A DNA stretch of 64,000 bases. It comes from Phytophthora quininea. Taxonomy: Eukaryota; Oomycota; Peronosporomycetes; Peronosporales; Peronosporaceae. The notes beneath the pieces were generated by a model. That model ran no database searches. It had not been told where the DNA came from and saw only the letters and a program-made list of their open reading frames with translations. Where the stretch lies: assembly GCA_011947345.1 (NCBI GenBank), contig JAAVTG010000579.1:62001-126000 (forward strand). The letters are read 5' to 3'. Every line of letters begins with the position of its first letter. The stretch's first letter is position 1. The position numbers and the translations under genes are program-made. Shown here one piece after another: positions 50,133 through 61,726 of this stretch.

Positions 50133-50811
50133 ATCTCGCCGCTGCTGTTGTTCCCCACGATCGACGCGTTATTTGAGCCGTCGCGATTCGGAGAGCCGCC
50201 GCCTTGCGCTCGGAAAGCAAGATCGGCGCGCCGCGCACACTTCAACGCGAGGGACGACCGAGAGAGACGTCGACCGCGGCCAGCACGGCGTTGCGGCGGC
50301 TCGACGGGGGCAAATCCCTCCGCTCGCCAGGAAAATGAGGCCCTCCGAGCTCTCTGCACTCGCTGCGGAAGGCTGATGCAGCCGGACGCCACGCGCAACT
50401 CAACCACCTCGTCGGTTCACCCAGACTGCCTCGTTTGCCGTTTGCGGAGACCGAGAGCACATCGCGGCCAGCTGTGCTAGCCGCCCGCCCAAACACGCTG
50501 GCCGGCGCGGCTTGATTGACACGAGTACTCCGCGGCCCGAGGCCTGCTTGGCGGCGCTGTGGCGGCAGCCGAAAATCCGTTGCTGGTTGCCTGGCAGTTC
50601 ACTAGCAGCAGGACGAGTTCTCTGCGCCATGTGCCCCATCGAGACTGTCTGCGACGAAAACGGCGGCGGCCGACAAGAAGGCAAGCCATCTCGGAAAATT
50701 GCAACAGTCCCGGCCCAGGACAACAAAACTAGTCAAACGGCGGAAGTCTCGCCCCACACCCGAGCACCAAAAACCAACTCGTCCCCCACGTGGCGCGGAG
50801 ATCATGCTGAA

Positions 50812-51201
50812 TCATGCTAAAGATAGGGGCTTGACGCGATTCCGCCTGCCGCAACAGCTCGTGGGGCTCGCAGCGCTGAGGCCGGCTCGCCAAGCTGGCT
50901 CGGCGACCTGCTGGAAGCGCTCAAACAGCAGCCCAGCGAGCTCGTAATTGTCGACGACGTCGGACCGAGCGGCAGAAATACGAGGCATACTGAGCGCGAG
51001 TGGTTTGCCCTCCCAAACACCCAACATTTTCAACGCTTGCAGCTGCTTTTCGAGCTTCGCGGCTGCGATTGGTCCAATAAACGCTGAAAATTGCCGGGTT
51101 CTTGGGATCGGGCAGCGAATTTTGCGGTGCGAATCTGCGGGAGGCACTGCAGCCCTGGTCGGCGGCGGCAGCAGCAGCAGCGTCGGCAGCGTCGGCAGCA
51201 A
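50812..51201 (-). CDS. Hypothetical frame in the inverted repeat, right copy (129 aa)
   Basis: Same protein as at 47984-48376 except for one Leu lost from a CTG run. No family recognised. Confidence 0.25.
   Translation of the reverse strand: MLPTLPTLLLLPPPTRAAVPPADSHRKIRCPIPRTRQFSAFIGPIAAAKLEKQLQALKMLGVWEGKPLALSMPRISAARSDVVDNYELAGLLFERFQQVAEPAWRAGLSAASPTSCCGRRNRVKPLSLA
51068..51078. promoter_or_regulatory. Palindromic double CCAAT element, right arm
   Basis: ATTGGTCCAAT, the mirror of the left-arm element, about 520 bp upstream of the right PARP-finger gene. Confidence 0.35.
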
Positions 51202-51593
51202 GCAGTCTTCGTCTAGCTAGCCATGAAATGACCTCAGCGGCGTCAGGGTCGAGGGCCGCGAGCGAGCGGCCCCGTGTCGCAGTCGCCTTTGGCTCGAGTA
51301 TGCCGTGGTGGACTTGTGCCCCACCGGTTTCCGCGGCAGCTCTGTAAAACGGGACGGGTCTTTTAGCCCGTCCGGCTCTGCACCGTGGTGTGGGAGCGGC
51401 TGCCAGCCAGGCGCGCAGGCGGCCTGTCTGTGGCCGGCTCTTCGTGGAGTAGGAGCTCCAAAGACGTGCCGCAGCAGAGGGCCGTCAAGGCATTGGAGCT
51501 CTTGGGGAGGGCAAGCTCGGCTCACTTCGGATTCGGGTTCGATAGCCTCACCTCGCGCTTCCAGCAAGCAAAGCAAAGCAACAGCCACCAGCC

Positions 51594-51959
51594 ATGACGC
51601 AGGTCGAGATCCGCGCAGTCAGCCCCATCGGCAGCCCCACGAGCCCGAGCGCCATGGCCTCGCCCTGGAAGAAGGACTGCACGTACATCATCGAGGCCAC
51701 GCGCAAGGCGCACGCCTGCTGCAAGACGTGTGACGCCACCATCGAGGCCGGCCGCCTGCGCGTGGGCGTCGTCTTCCAGCACCGCAACGGCTTCGTGTGC
51801 ATCAACTGGCACCACGTCGAGTGCTACGCCGGCGTGCGCGAGATCCCGCTCAGCCACCTCGAGGGCTTCCGCGACCTGGACGCGCAGCAGCAGCAGCTGG
51901 TCGAGAGCTGCCACCGCCGCCTCGAGTCGCACTACCTGCCGCCCACGTGCTCGGCATGA
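51594..51959 (+). CDS. Single PARP-type zinc-finger protein, right copy
   Basis: Identical 121-residue protein to the left-arm copy, with zinc ligands Cys43, Cys46, His74 and Cys77. Transcribed rightward, away from the palindrome centre. Both copies retain an intact frame while their surroundings have indels, which suggests either recent duplication, gene conversion between arms, or selection on the protein. Confidence 0.8.
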   Translation: MTQVEIRAVSPIGSPTSPSAMASPWKKDCTYIIEATRKAHACCKTCDATIEAGRLRVGVVFQHRNGFVCINWHHVECYAGVREIPLSHLEGFRDLDAQQQQLVESCHRRLESHYLPPTCSA

Positions 51960-52566
51960 AACGGCCGGCATGAAGCTGGCCCAGCGTTTTGATCGGGTCA
52001 GGAGCACTGTGTAGTCTGCAAGTGTTATAAGCGGCAAGTGTCGCCCACTCCACCCCCACCCTCACCAAGGCGTCCAGCAGTCAAACGCAATGGCCATCCG
52101 TCGTCGGCGACCCAATCGATCAAGTGCATCGCCACCAAAGGGAGCAAGACGCCATGGTGGTCATTGTGTGTTGTTGCGTAGAACGTCTGTGGGTTGTAAT
52201 GTAAAGCTACAATATTTATTATCTCGAAAAGAAGTGTTGCCTTGCACTGCGAGAAAGGAGTCTGCCTGCTTGGATTTCAAGCCGAGAGATCGTTTGCCCC
52301 GAGCGGCGGCTTCTGGAAGAGCTCGATGGAGGCAACCATTCCAGAGCTCGATGGAGAGGCAACTTCCATGCAGAGCTGATCACTCGGCAACAAACGCCTG
52401 ATCACTTGACTGACAACAGCAATCAACAGGGCCGTGATGCAAGGGAGGCAGAGGAGGCAGGGCGGGACCGCAAGCGAGCCGCGGTCGTGGTGCAACTTGC
52501 AAGCCCTTCAGCTCCGAAGCAGACCTTTATTTTACTTGTCGTCTAAATCGGAACTTAATTCGTGCA

Positions 52567-53899
52567 TAACCTATTCTCTCGCGCAGTTTTACGTTCTCGG
52601 AAAATCTGTTTAGATTCCTGTGAGAAGGCAGTACGCTCTTCAAACTTGGTGACCACTCCACACTAGGTATTATTGCCATACTTTCATGCAGTTCTTGCGC
52701 GAAGATATTTGATAGCATGTAATCCAGAAGCTTCCCATAACTAGTTGGTGATGTTTCCTTTATGATACGCTTTATTTAGTTATCGTATCTTACGGTGACC
52801 CCTCAGCGATCTCACTTGCAGCGCGTATTTCACAATCCCGAGCCATTCGCGTGCCCAAGATCCCCTAACGGCTCCAAGTGCAAGTACAAAGATGCCGAAG
52901 CTTCGGGTACAACAGACGACTCCACAATTCTCAAATGCATGCGACAAGACCAGCACTTTATTGTTTGTCGCACGACGCGAATTGCACGTTTTACTGGTGC
53001 AAAAGACACCAAAACATGTTCATACGACGTCACCACGACCTGGAAAACCGTGCTGAAACCACAGGGGGCAGCAAACAAAATAGCTGGACACCGTCGACAA
53101 AGCGCGTCATTCGCGAAAGATGCGTTCAGGTTAAATTGGAGCTAACATGGTTTATGCTGTCGGAGACACTGGCTGGAAGCGATACTCAATGGGCCTTCCT
53201 CCGTTGCTTCATTCTCTCAGCAAATATTGTAGCTCGCCATTCACGATGTCAGCTATGGCGTCCTGACTGTCATGTGGGTGGAAACAGGAGCAATTCACTC
53301 GACAATATCATGAATGCTACAAGTTCTGATAGTTGCGTTAATGATGACGGTGGATCTAGCGATGCTGGTGATGATCTATATGACGCCTCATCTATGGGTT
53401 TTGGTGCATTTAGAGGTAGCATCTCACGAAAACTGCAGCTCATTGATGATGCTATAGACAGTATACCTTGATGTATCAGTGAAATGCTCAGAGGAGGTGT
53501 ATCTTCACGTGTATCGGAGGTGGTGAATCATTGGGAAATAGCGTGAATGGTGCCCGCGATGTTGACTTGCAAAATGTCAGCATGAAGGACGATTTAGCTG
53601 ATACTACAGCTAATTCACTTTTATCTACAACCGATCTTGAAGACCAGCATCGAAGCATGGTGGGTGGCTGAGAAGATATTGTTAGTCCACCGAGCACGAG
53701 ATCCATCAATCCACATCGAACCCCATCTGTTTGCCGCGCCAAGAATGTGCGATTGAGTGATATATTTTTCAGTCCTCGTATCATGACACCTACTCCAGTG
53801 CGTTCAAAACTTCTAAAAGTACTTCAAACAATTAAGATTTTTGGAGTTAGGGCCGTTCTTATTTTTCCGGGAAAGACCTGGGAGAAATAACGCAAATTC
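52567..53899. other. Unrecognised stretch with one open frame
   Basis: The plus-strand frame 52878-53471 contains CLSHDANCTFYWCKRHQNMF (Cys/His-rich) and an acidic Ser/Asp segment (NDDGGSSDAGDDLYDASSM). It overlaps another open plus frame (52795-53145). I recognise no family. Likely a decayed TE gene, unproven. Confidence 0.25.
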
Positions 53900-54650
53900 T
53901 CCTGAACTTCCCAAAATAAGAACCAAACGCAGGAAATGTTTGTACTGCACATAACTTTTCAGAAAGAATCCCTATCCTACATCAAATACTATATCCGCCA
54001 GTTGTTGGCCGTCCTCAACGGATTATCTATGGCACTGCACTTTGCCATTGACAACATACGGAAATGACGTGGCAGACATGGTGAGTGTATGGGCGTTAGT
54101 CTACATGAAAAAAAAATGAGCGCATCAAGAAATCGGTTAGCTCATTTTTGTATGTAATGTGTGTATGCATGGTGTACTAAAATATCCTGGGTGCTTTCAG
54201 CGTCGATACAGAGTGAGTGTTAATGCACTTGATCAACTATGTGACTTCTAAATTGCGTATATTACATCCTTGCCCTACTATCCCAATCCAAATTATTTTA
54301 CACTGTACATTAATATGGCTTGCTGGTGGTTTACGTGACGACACTATTGCTGTTGATCGCATGACTGTGCCTAAATTTTACCGTTACGTGAATGCTGGAA
54401 TAAAAGTGTTGCTTGCATGTGAGGATGTAACTATAACGTTTTAGCCATCGGAGATAGAGATGAAAAATCAGTGTGAGGCCTTCGAGGTAGCAGTTTGCAT
54501 GGAACTTTAAGGGTTGCATTGGTGTTGTTGATAGCTGGCTACCAAGACATCTACCAAACGTGAAATAGCCCGCGTTACATTATATTTTTCTGTGTGGAAA
54601 TGATCTTCAACACGATGACCGCGGTGGCGTTAACGGTGATGGCGAACTAA
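53900..54650 (+). pseudogene. PIF/Harbinger-like transposase fragment, decayed
   Basis: The frame 54217-54444 reads LHCTLIWLAGGLRDDTIAVD and MTVPKFYRYVNAGI, matching the start of oomycete DDE_4 transposases (L-R-W-L-A-G-G-S-x-x-D-I followed by P-x-F-Y-x-x-x). Past a TAG the sequence reads GCIGVVDSWLPRHLP, the expected first catalytic Asp region, then more stops. It is a third Harbinger-type lineage in this window. Confidence 0.45.
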
Positions 54651-55260
54651 TTATCCGTAATGGGCTGAGGCATAGTGGCAGTAAGCGCATGAAAATGAGC
54701 GAGCATCGTGGGCAAGGATTTGGAGTCCGTACCGAAAAGTCGATTCATTAGGAGCTGAAGCGGTCGGTGGATGGGAGGATGCTAGAGGTCGGGGTGCCGG
54801 ATCCTCCGGGATAGCGCTTAGCTCGGGCGTGCAGTGCTCCATGTGTCAGGGTCCCCAACGAGTCCAGGCTCAACCGATGTTGGGCAGAGTTTGGTGACGA
54901 GGGGGCGAGCGTGTCCAAGTACGGCCATCAAGGGTCCTTCGTGCCCATGTCCCACCGACCGATGTCCCGGTCGTCACCGGGTATGCGGACAGCGGAATAG
55001 GAGGTGTCGGAGGCGCTGGTGTCTGCGGCTCGGCGGGGTTAGCCGAGGTCAGGGGAGGGGCGTCGTCAATCAGTTCGTCGATGGCCAGCAAGAGCTCATC
55101 CAGGTCTTCAGGGGCCAGGGCGGAGTGGAAATCTTCCTCCTCGGCTTCCTCAAGCGGGTCTCCCGTAGCGGCTTCTGCATGAGGTCTAGCTGTGGCGGTG
55201 TGTTCGCCGCTCACGTCGGTAGGGACTGCCGCTGTGACATCGGTATCTCCAGTCGCGTCG
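54651..55260 (-). pseudogene. Fragment of a diverged Utopia/NeSL-like element (5' region)
   Basis: Two minus-strand pieces match the N-terminal half of the complete element downstream: LAPEDLDELLLAIDELIDDA parallels APEDLDALLLELDERIDDE, and STFRYGLQILAHDARSFSCA with CHYASAHYG parallels TLRYGLQLLHTMHD and its C2H2 finger CALCDYASIHYG. The order is conserved, then the copy stops at 54651. It is a different, older family member and lacks RNase H, RT and endonuclease parts. Confidence 0.6.
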
Positions 55261-55304
55261 ACGAGAATTCCATCTGCGTCTACGCGAACTTATGCCGTAC
55301 GTAG

Positions 55305-55987
55305 TTGTTTAACCAAAATAATAATGGTTTCGGAAGATATAACATGTCACAAACGAAAAAATAGTCGGTCATTTTGATTTTTTCCGTAAGAAGTTGTTTT
55401 AGAGGGGCATCTAGAGTGCTACACTTGAATAGATACCTTAACACAAACGTTTAGGCAGCATCGAAAGCTCTGTGATTGGATGTGTATATTTAGTTTTGGC
55501 TAAGGTGCCATCATTTTAACGACACACTTCGAGACATACCGACAAATTTTTAAACTTGCCACCTCCTACATATCGTGCAATATACGTTGAATTGTCGCTG
55601 GTTTTGCCGCAAAATCTAGCCCACTATGTTTTTATACCATGGCATGATGAATTGACACAGTTTAACAATGCGTCATATCTTTTTGGTAAAATTAGTTTTC
55701 GACCCACTGCAAATAATGGTTTGGTTGAGTCGGGCAATCGTTTTTAAAATTAAGATGCTGCAGGCAGCTTTGGCAAAAGATTTGGTTACAGCAGCTTCTG
55801 TTTGATTGCCTATATTGAGTAAATAATGCGGTAATACTTATTTAAATGAGATCGTCCGTTTGCTCATAAAGTTTACGGTATACGTGGCATAAATAGATTG
55901 TGCTTTTTACAGTTTTGTTACATTGTTGTACAAAAGAGCGTCATCTCCCGTATGTTTTCGTTGCCCCCTGCAAAAGGGGATAAAACA
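55305..55987. other. AT-rich stretch between two LINE-like elements
   Basis: A 63-codon plus-strand frame (55556-55747) reads YVFIPWHDELTQFNNASYLF but matches nothing I know. A GC-rich hairpin (CCCCCTGCAAAAGGGG) lies just before the 3' end of the next element. I compared the flank with U2 and U6 snRNA from memory and saw no match. Confidence 0.3.
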
Positions 55988-56114
55988 GAAATTGGAGCCG
56001 GCCAGTGGCCTTCTCACGGGTGTTGGAGTAGTTTTGCAACTGTGTATTTGTACCGGTAGTTACGTCTGTAGGGTAGCTAGAATCTAAAATGCTCTAAATG
56101 GAAATGTTCTAATT

Positions 56115-59053
56115 CTAACTAAGACGTAAGCCGGGTTTGGCAAGGGCAGCTCCTGTTGGGAGGGGGCCCTGGTGGCCCGAAAGCCAAGCTTCATCACTCC
56201 GTGTGTGGGGCGCGCTGCGAGCAGCGGCCCCGTTGGTGGACGCCGCGTGGGCGTACCAGATGCCCGCGCTGGGGCGGATGCAGGTCAGCGAGCACGAGCG
56301 GTCGAGCCGTTTCGCCGCTCGCTTGCTGAGGCCGAGGGTCTCGGTGTACGCCGCGTAGTTGGAGCGGCGTACCGAGCCCAACGACCCGTAGGCGATCGCC
56401 GTCAGGGTCGTGCTCCAGCCACGCTGCTGAAGCGCACGCATCAGCGGCGTGTACTTCACCAGCTTGGCGGCGTGGGCGGCGTCGAGGCCAGTAGCCTGGT
56501 GGCCGGCCGTGTCAGCGTCGAACGCCACCACGAGGTCGGCCAGCACCACGCGCTTGCGGTCGTGGTCGATCAGCTGTAGGTCGGGGCGCTGCGTGGAGCT
56601 GGGAACCTGGGCCACGGACTGGTTCACGCGCAGCTCCACGTGGCCCCGACGCTTGACCGTGCGCAGCTCCGCGGGTCGTGGCGCGCGCGGATGCTGGCGT
56701 TATTGGCGCCGCAGTGGTTCAGCACGTGGCCGAGAGTTTCCGTCTGCTGGGAGCAGCCCTGCACGCGGCAGCGCGTCACGTTGCCCTGTCGGCGACGCTT
56801 GAGCACGGCGCGCGTGGGCAGCTGGTTCAGCCGCGAGGCCACCACGAAGCGGTAGTCGCGGTCAGTGAGGCCGCCTGACCGCGTGATCCACGCGCTGGCT
56901 GCGCCGCCGTGTGCTGCCACCGTCCGTCCTTGGTCCTCCTGCGCCATCCACGTCGCCGCGTGGCGGCGCTTGGCGTGCAGCTTCAGCTGCGCCATGACAT
57001 TCTTGCGCTCAAGTGGCTGCGGGTGCGTGGGGGTCGTCAATGTGGGCGTAGTGGGCGGCTCCGGCACGTCGTCGTCGGCTTCGGCGGGAGCGGCCGTCTC
57101 CAGCTCGGGCGCTGTGCCGAATGTGAACCCCAGGCGCTTCACGTGGCGCTGGACCTCCGTCCAAAGTGACGTGACATCATGGGATTGGGTGCGACGGGTG
57201 GCGTGGGGTGAGGTCTCCAGCGTGCCCTGGAGGAAGCGGACGACCAGCTCGTCCTGGTGGTCGCGCCAGTGTTCTTCATCAAGGCGGAAGCGGCGCCGCG
57301 CGATCTGCACGACTTGCTCCTTGGCTACTGCAGCCACAGAGGTGTCCGGCGAGTGGAGCATTTGCCACGCATGCCCCACTTGGATGGCGGCGAGTAGATC
57401 CGTGAGCGGGAGGAGTCCGAGCCCACCGTGCGAGGTGGGCGCGTAGAAGAAGGCCGTCGACGCAGCGCGAGGCAGCCGTAGTAGGTGGCGGAGCTGGCGC
57501 CGTAGCCACGCATCCCAACGCTCGAGCACGGGGCGGCTGATGCGGACATGGCGAAACGCGTACTCCAACTTTGAGAAGACGTAGACCTTGATAGCCTTCA
57601 CAATCTGAGTTGGCCGCAGGCCGGAGTTGAGCAGCGCTGTCGCCTCCGCGCGCAGCTCCCGAAGCGTTGCATCCAGTTGGAAGTCGGTGACAGCGTGGTC
57701 AAAGCCGTCACCGACGCCCAGATAGCGGTACGTCTCTGCAAGTGTCAACGTCGGCACGGTCTCGCCGTGCAGCAGGAGCTTGGGAGGATCTTCACGGCGT
57801 CGTCGCTGCTGAAGGCTCGTGCCGAATGTAGCGCACTTCGCTGGGTTCGCCTCCATTGTCGCCCACGTGAGGAAGTCCGCCACCACATCATGGGCAGCCG
57901 TGATGCCGTCCTTGGTGGCGCTCAGCGTCTTGATGTCGTCGGCAAAAGCCGTCGTCCGTACGGCCACATCTTCAGCAAGCTTGACGCCCACCGTATGAAG
58001 CTGGTGAAGGCGCCGGACCAGTGGCATCACGCCGACGAGGAAGAGGAACGGGCTTAAGGGGCAGCCCTGGTACACCCCAAGCCGATGCACGATGGGCGGG
58101 GTTGCCCCTGTCGCCGTGTTCGCCACGGTGTAGAGCGCGTCTTGGTAAATGGCGCGGCAGCACGAGACGAAGCTCGGTGGTACACCGATGGCGGCCAGAT
58201 TGCGCCAGATCAGCTCCGGTGGTACGGACCCGAACGCATTCTTGAGGTCGTACCAGGTTAAGTACAGAGAGCGGTTGTGGCGTCGGGCATCGTCGAGCGC
58301 CATGGCCGCCAGGAAATTATGTTCGTTGCAGCCATTGACAGGTCGAAAGCCCTTTTGCGCTGACGTCAACCGCTCGTTCGCTTCCAGCCAACGACACAGA
58401 CGTCTTGCCAAGATCCCAGCGTAGAGTTTGTACAGCGTCGGCTGTAAGCACAACGGCCTCCAGTTCGCGAGAGAGTCCAGAGGCCCCTTCTTGTGCATCA
58501 GCTTAACAATCCCCAGTTTCCAGGAGGCTGGGATCCGCTGGTGCTTCCAGCAGAAGTTATAGGCCGCGTGGAGCAGCGGTATCAATTGCTCTTTGAAGCG
58601 GTGCAGTACGTCATAGCCGATGCCGTCGTAGCCCGCGGCCGAGTGGCGCCGCGCCCCCAGCAGTTGGTCTTCCACTTCGTCCATTGAGATGTCGTCGGTA
58701 AGCAGGTCGGGGTCATTGGTAGCAGGCGGTAGGTCTCGCAGGACAGTCCGAAACGCTGCGCCGCTGGCGTCATCATAGGCAAACGGTCGGCGTGGGGTGT
58801 GCATCGCTTCGAAGTAGCCGTAGACGTCCTCTGCGGGCACGGGGCAGGTGGCGGCAGAGCCGGCTGGTTGCTCTCCTTCTGCTGCATCCCTAGCCGACTC
58901 GGCTAGGATCTCGCGTACGCATCCACTCTGGTCTCGTTCAAAGCGGAGACGGCAATGTTCACGGTTGAGCGCTGCTCGGGCGCGGCCGGTAGCCCGGCGG
59001 GCTCGATTCACGTCGCGCCTAGTGGCGTCCCGGTCATGCTGGATGCCATGCAT
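56115..59053 (-). pseudogene. Reverse transcriptase and restriction-like endonuclease part of copy 1, split by a deletion
   Basis: From 59053 an 809-codon frame contains the RT: AGYDGIGYDVLHRFKEQLIP, SWKLGIVKLMHKKG, NWRPLCLQPTLYKLYAGIL, QKGFRPVNGCNEHNFL, YQGCPLSPFLFLV and the catalytic FADDIKTLSA. Near 56760 the CCHC knuckle CRVQGCSQQTETLGHVLNHC follows. A deletion of about 19 bp near 56671 relative to copy 2 then breaks the frame, and the endonuclease continues in 56115-56639: QRPDLQLIDHDRKRVVLADL (R-P-D...D, PD-(D/E)XK type). The RT copies element RNA at a nick cut by this endonuclease (target-primed reverse transcription). Copy 1 would make RT without endonuclease. Confidence 0.8.
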
Positions 59054-59066
59054 GGCGGCGAGGCGG

Positions 59067-61726
59067 TCACGGAGGTTCTGAGCGCCCGGCGCATCTGTCG
59101 TGGGGCGGGGTCCCGCCGGCGTCGAGGTTGCGCGGCTCGCTGAGTGCGCCGTGCCGGGAGTGTGTACGGCGCAAGCGCCTCGTATATGCGCGGGGCGATG
59201 GCGCTGAGAATGCCTTCCCCGTCTCCCATGTCGTCGCCTCCCGAAGGCGCGTCAGCAGTCGGCGCGACAGAGTTTGCATCGCTGTCTCCGCATTCTTGGA
59301 CTCCTCTGCTGTCAGGCGGCGCAGACGCAGCCGCGGACGAGCCTCTGGCAGCGTGTCCGATCCGATCGGAAGCGTGGGGAAGGTTTCCGAGTCGTCGACA
59401 GGAGCAGCCGGCAGGGGCTGTGCCTGTGGTGGCGGTGCAGCATCAGACACTTCAGTGGAGGTACGGGACCGCTCGTGTCGCGAGCCGCAGGGCTGGTCTC
59501 CAACGCCGTGTTCATCGCACTCGAAGCGCGACCCGTGTCGGTCGAGAGCACCGTTGGCGAGTCGGTCAGCGACGCTGTTCGCCGTGCGGTCGATGTGGAG
59601 CAGCGAGATTAGGTTGATTGTCGTCAGGCTACGGCGGACGCGATTCCGGAAGCTCCGGAGACGTTTGTTGTTGCACGAGAACTCGCCCTTTACCTGCGCG
59701 ATGACAAGCGCGCTGTCGCCTTCGATGCGGAGCGCCGCGCATCCATGAGCCACACACGCCTCCACGCCCGCCAGCAGAGCCTGGTACTCCGTCGTATTGT
59801 TGGTCTGAGTACCGTTGCAGAAAATTGAGCCTGTCCAGACTGCTTTGCCGGCTGCATCCGTGAGGATTGCGCCGGCACCCGCTCGGACGCCTTCGTGCCT
59901 CGGCAGGCGCCATCAAACTGGAGAGTCCAAGCAGTATCGGCGGCGTCAGGAGCCGTCAAATCTGGGCTCGACATGGGTTCGTCTGGCGGTCCCCCGGCTG
60001 GTGCTGCCGGTGACGAAGCCTCCGGACGGGGTGCTTGGCACTTGGGTGGCGGTACCTCGCCACTACTGACAGTCGCGCGCTTTGGCGGAGGGGGATCATA
60101 GGGAGGGCATAGCAGTCACGGGCGCTCTGGAGAGCGTCCCTCGGTAGAGGTTCATGAGGAGTGACGGAAGTCGGCATCACCGTGCGAGCCGGGGAGTTAC
60201 GTCCCTGCGGATGCACGGCAGGCGACGTTGGGCTGTTGCTCGGCGTACGCAGGCGAGAAGATCGAGTGTAGGGCGCAGTCGCCGACGTTGTAGGCCGCCG
60301 ATAGGCCGTAGGGCAGCCGCACGCATGTGCAGCCGCCGCCAGCCGAGTCAGGAATGCCTGTGCACAAGCGCAGCCGCTGTGGAAGCGGTCTTCCACTCGA
60401 TGGTCCCGGTGACGCTTGCGTCGGTGGCGAACCAGCTCTCCGTAGTGGATGGAGGCGTAGTCACAAAGCGCGCACGAGAACAATCGTGCATCGTGTGCAA
60501 AAGTTGCAACCCGTAGCGCAGTGTGGGCTCCGAGCCCAACGGGGTCGGTGGGGAGGGACTGACTGCTGTGTCGGCCGAGTCACGGCGCGCGCCGGACAAC
60601 GTGGGTATATGGGGCGCCGCCGTAGTCGGCCGGGGCGTCGACCGCTCGGGGTTCAGTGGTGGCCCCCAACGTGACCACGGCCTCGCGCGCGCAGGTCGCT
60701 CACGCAGAGGTGGCGGCTGTGGTGGACCGACCAAGTGTCGGGGCCCCCATCGAGTCGCGCGACGACCCGAGTCGGCCGGAGGCTGGCAGCGCGGTCCCCA
60801 GCGTGTCCACGGGCGCGGACCCAGCTTCGACGTCTCCCTCGCGCCCGGCCCACAATCCGCGGTCTCAGTCGTCACCGAGGGCGCACACTGCGGGGTATGG
60901 AGCGGGGAAGGGGTCGGTGTGGGCGATCCGGCAGATGTTGTCGAGGACAGGGAGGGTTCGTCGTCGATGCGCTCGTCCAGCTCCAGGAGCAGCGCATCCA
61001 GGTCCTCGGGCGCCAACGCCGAGAAGAAGTCGTCGTCGTTGTCATCGTCGGCAGTATTGTTTCCTGCGCCAGGTACACTAGCAGCAGGGGTTGGGTGGAC
61101 CGCTGTCCTAGAGGGGCGTCGTACCGGCTGCCAGGCCGGACTGCGCCGCCTTGAGCCCTATCGAGAGGGTCTGCGTCGCCGTGAACTCCACCAAGAGGGG
61201 CAGCGTCGACGTGAACTCCACCAGCGTCGTCGTAAACTCCACCAGCAGCGTCGACGTGAACTCCACAAGCAGCGACGACGTGAACTCCACAAGCAGCGTC
61301 TACGTGAACCCCACGGTCAGCGTCGACGTGAACTCCACGGACATCAGCGACAGCATCTCCACGAGCAGCTGCGACGAAATCTCCACGGGCAGCGTCGACG
61401 TAAAAGCCACAGACGGCATAGACAGGATCTCCACGGGCGGCAGCGACGGCATCTCCACTGGCAGCAGCGACCGCGTCTTCACGGGCAGCAGCGGCGGGAG
61501 CTCCACGAACAGCAACGTCTGGACGGCGAACATGGCGGCTCGCGGTTCGGCGCGGGTCGGCCGAGCGTGGGCGGTCGCGGGTAAAGTCGGGGGTCCGGCG
61601 AGGGGCGAGGCTGGCCGCGGCGTGGCGCCGGAGGGCCGAGCGGGGCGCTGTGGCGGCCGAGGCCGCGCGGCGCCTTCTGGAGTCGATCTGGGGGCGGCGG
61701 CTGCGGCCCCAACCGAGCTTCGTCAT
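59067..61726 (-). pseudogene. N-terminal part of copy 1: zinc finger and RNase H, frame-slipped
   Basis: An acidic segment (APEDLDALLLELDERIDDE, near 61010) is followed by TLRYGLQLLHTMHD, then the C2H2 finger FSCALCDYASIHYGELVRHR near 60440-60480 and a second C/H set (CACAQAFLTRLAAAAHACGC). RNase H spans about 59960-59600: LQFDGACRG (first Asp), NNTTEYQALLAGVEA (Glu), LRIEGDSALVIAQVKGEF (Asp) and HIDRTANSVADRLANGALD (last Asp), so all four DEDD residues are visible. One base missing near 59905 and further slips near 60480 and 61010 break the frame. RNase H removes RNA from the RNA-DNA hybrid; most non-LTR elements that carry it have it after the RT. Confidence 0.7.
61180..61510. repeat. 24-bp minisatellite in the 5' region of the retroelement
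   Basis: About 12 units of eight codons. On the plus strand the units read SSVDVNST, SSDDVNST, SSVYVNPT, VSVDVNST, SSCDEIST, GSVDVKAT, GSSDRVFT and similar, with T (AC-ending codon) closing every unit. Both strands stay open across it (minus strand gives GVHVDAAC-like units). Units near the left are most alike, decaying to the right. Confidence 0.8.

Larger units (their letters stand above)
49993..52566. repeat. Large inverted repeat, right arm (about 2.57 kb)
   Basis: Reverse-complement partner of 46598-49179. Divergence is a handful of substitutions and a few indels, with all coding frames conserved. The outer edge is near 52566, where TAATTCGTGCA matches the left arm's TAATTCGTACC only partly. 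Confidence 0.93.

Noticed and set aside
55900..56000. U2 snRNA target site next to the Utopia-like 3' end
   Set aside because: No recognisable U2 sequence in the flank; only a short GC hairpin is present.
61170..61510. CRISPR-like array
   Set aside because: Units are contiguous 24-bp degenerate codon repeats without spacers, in a eukaryotic element.
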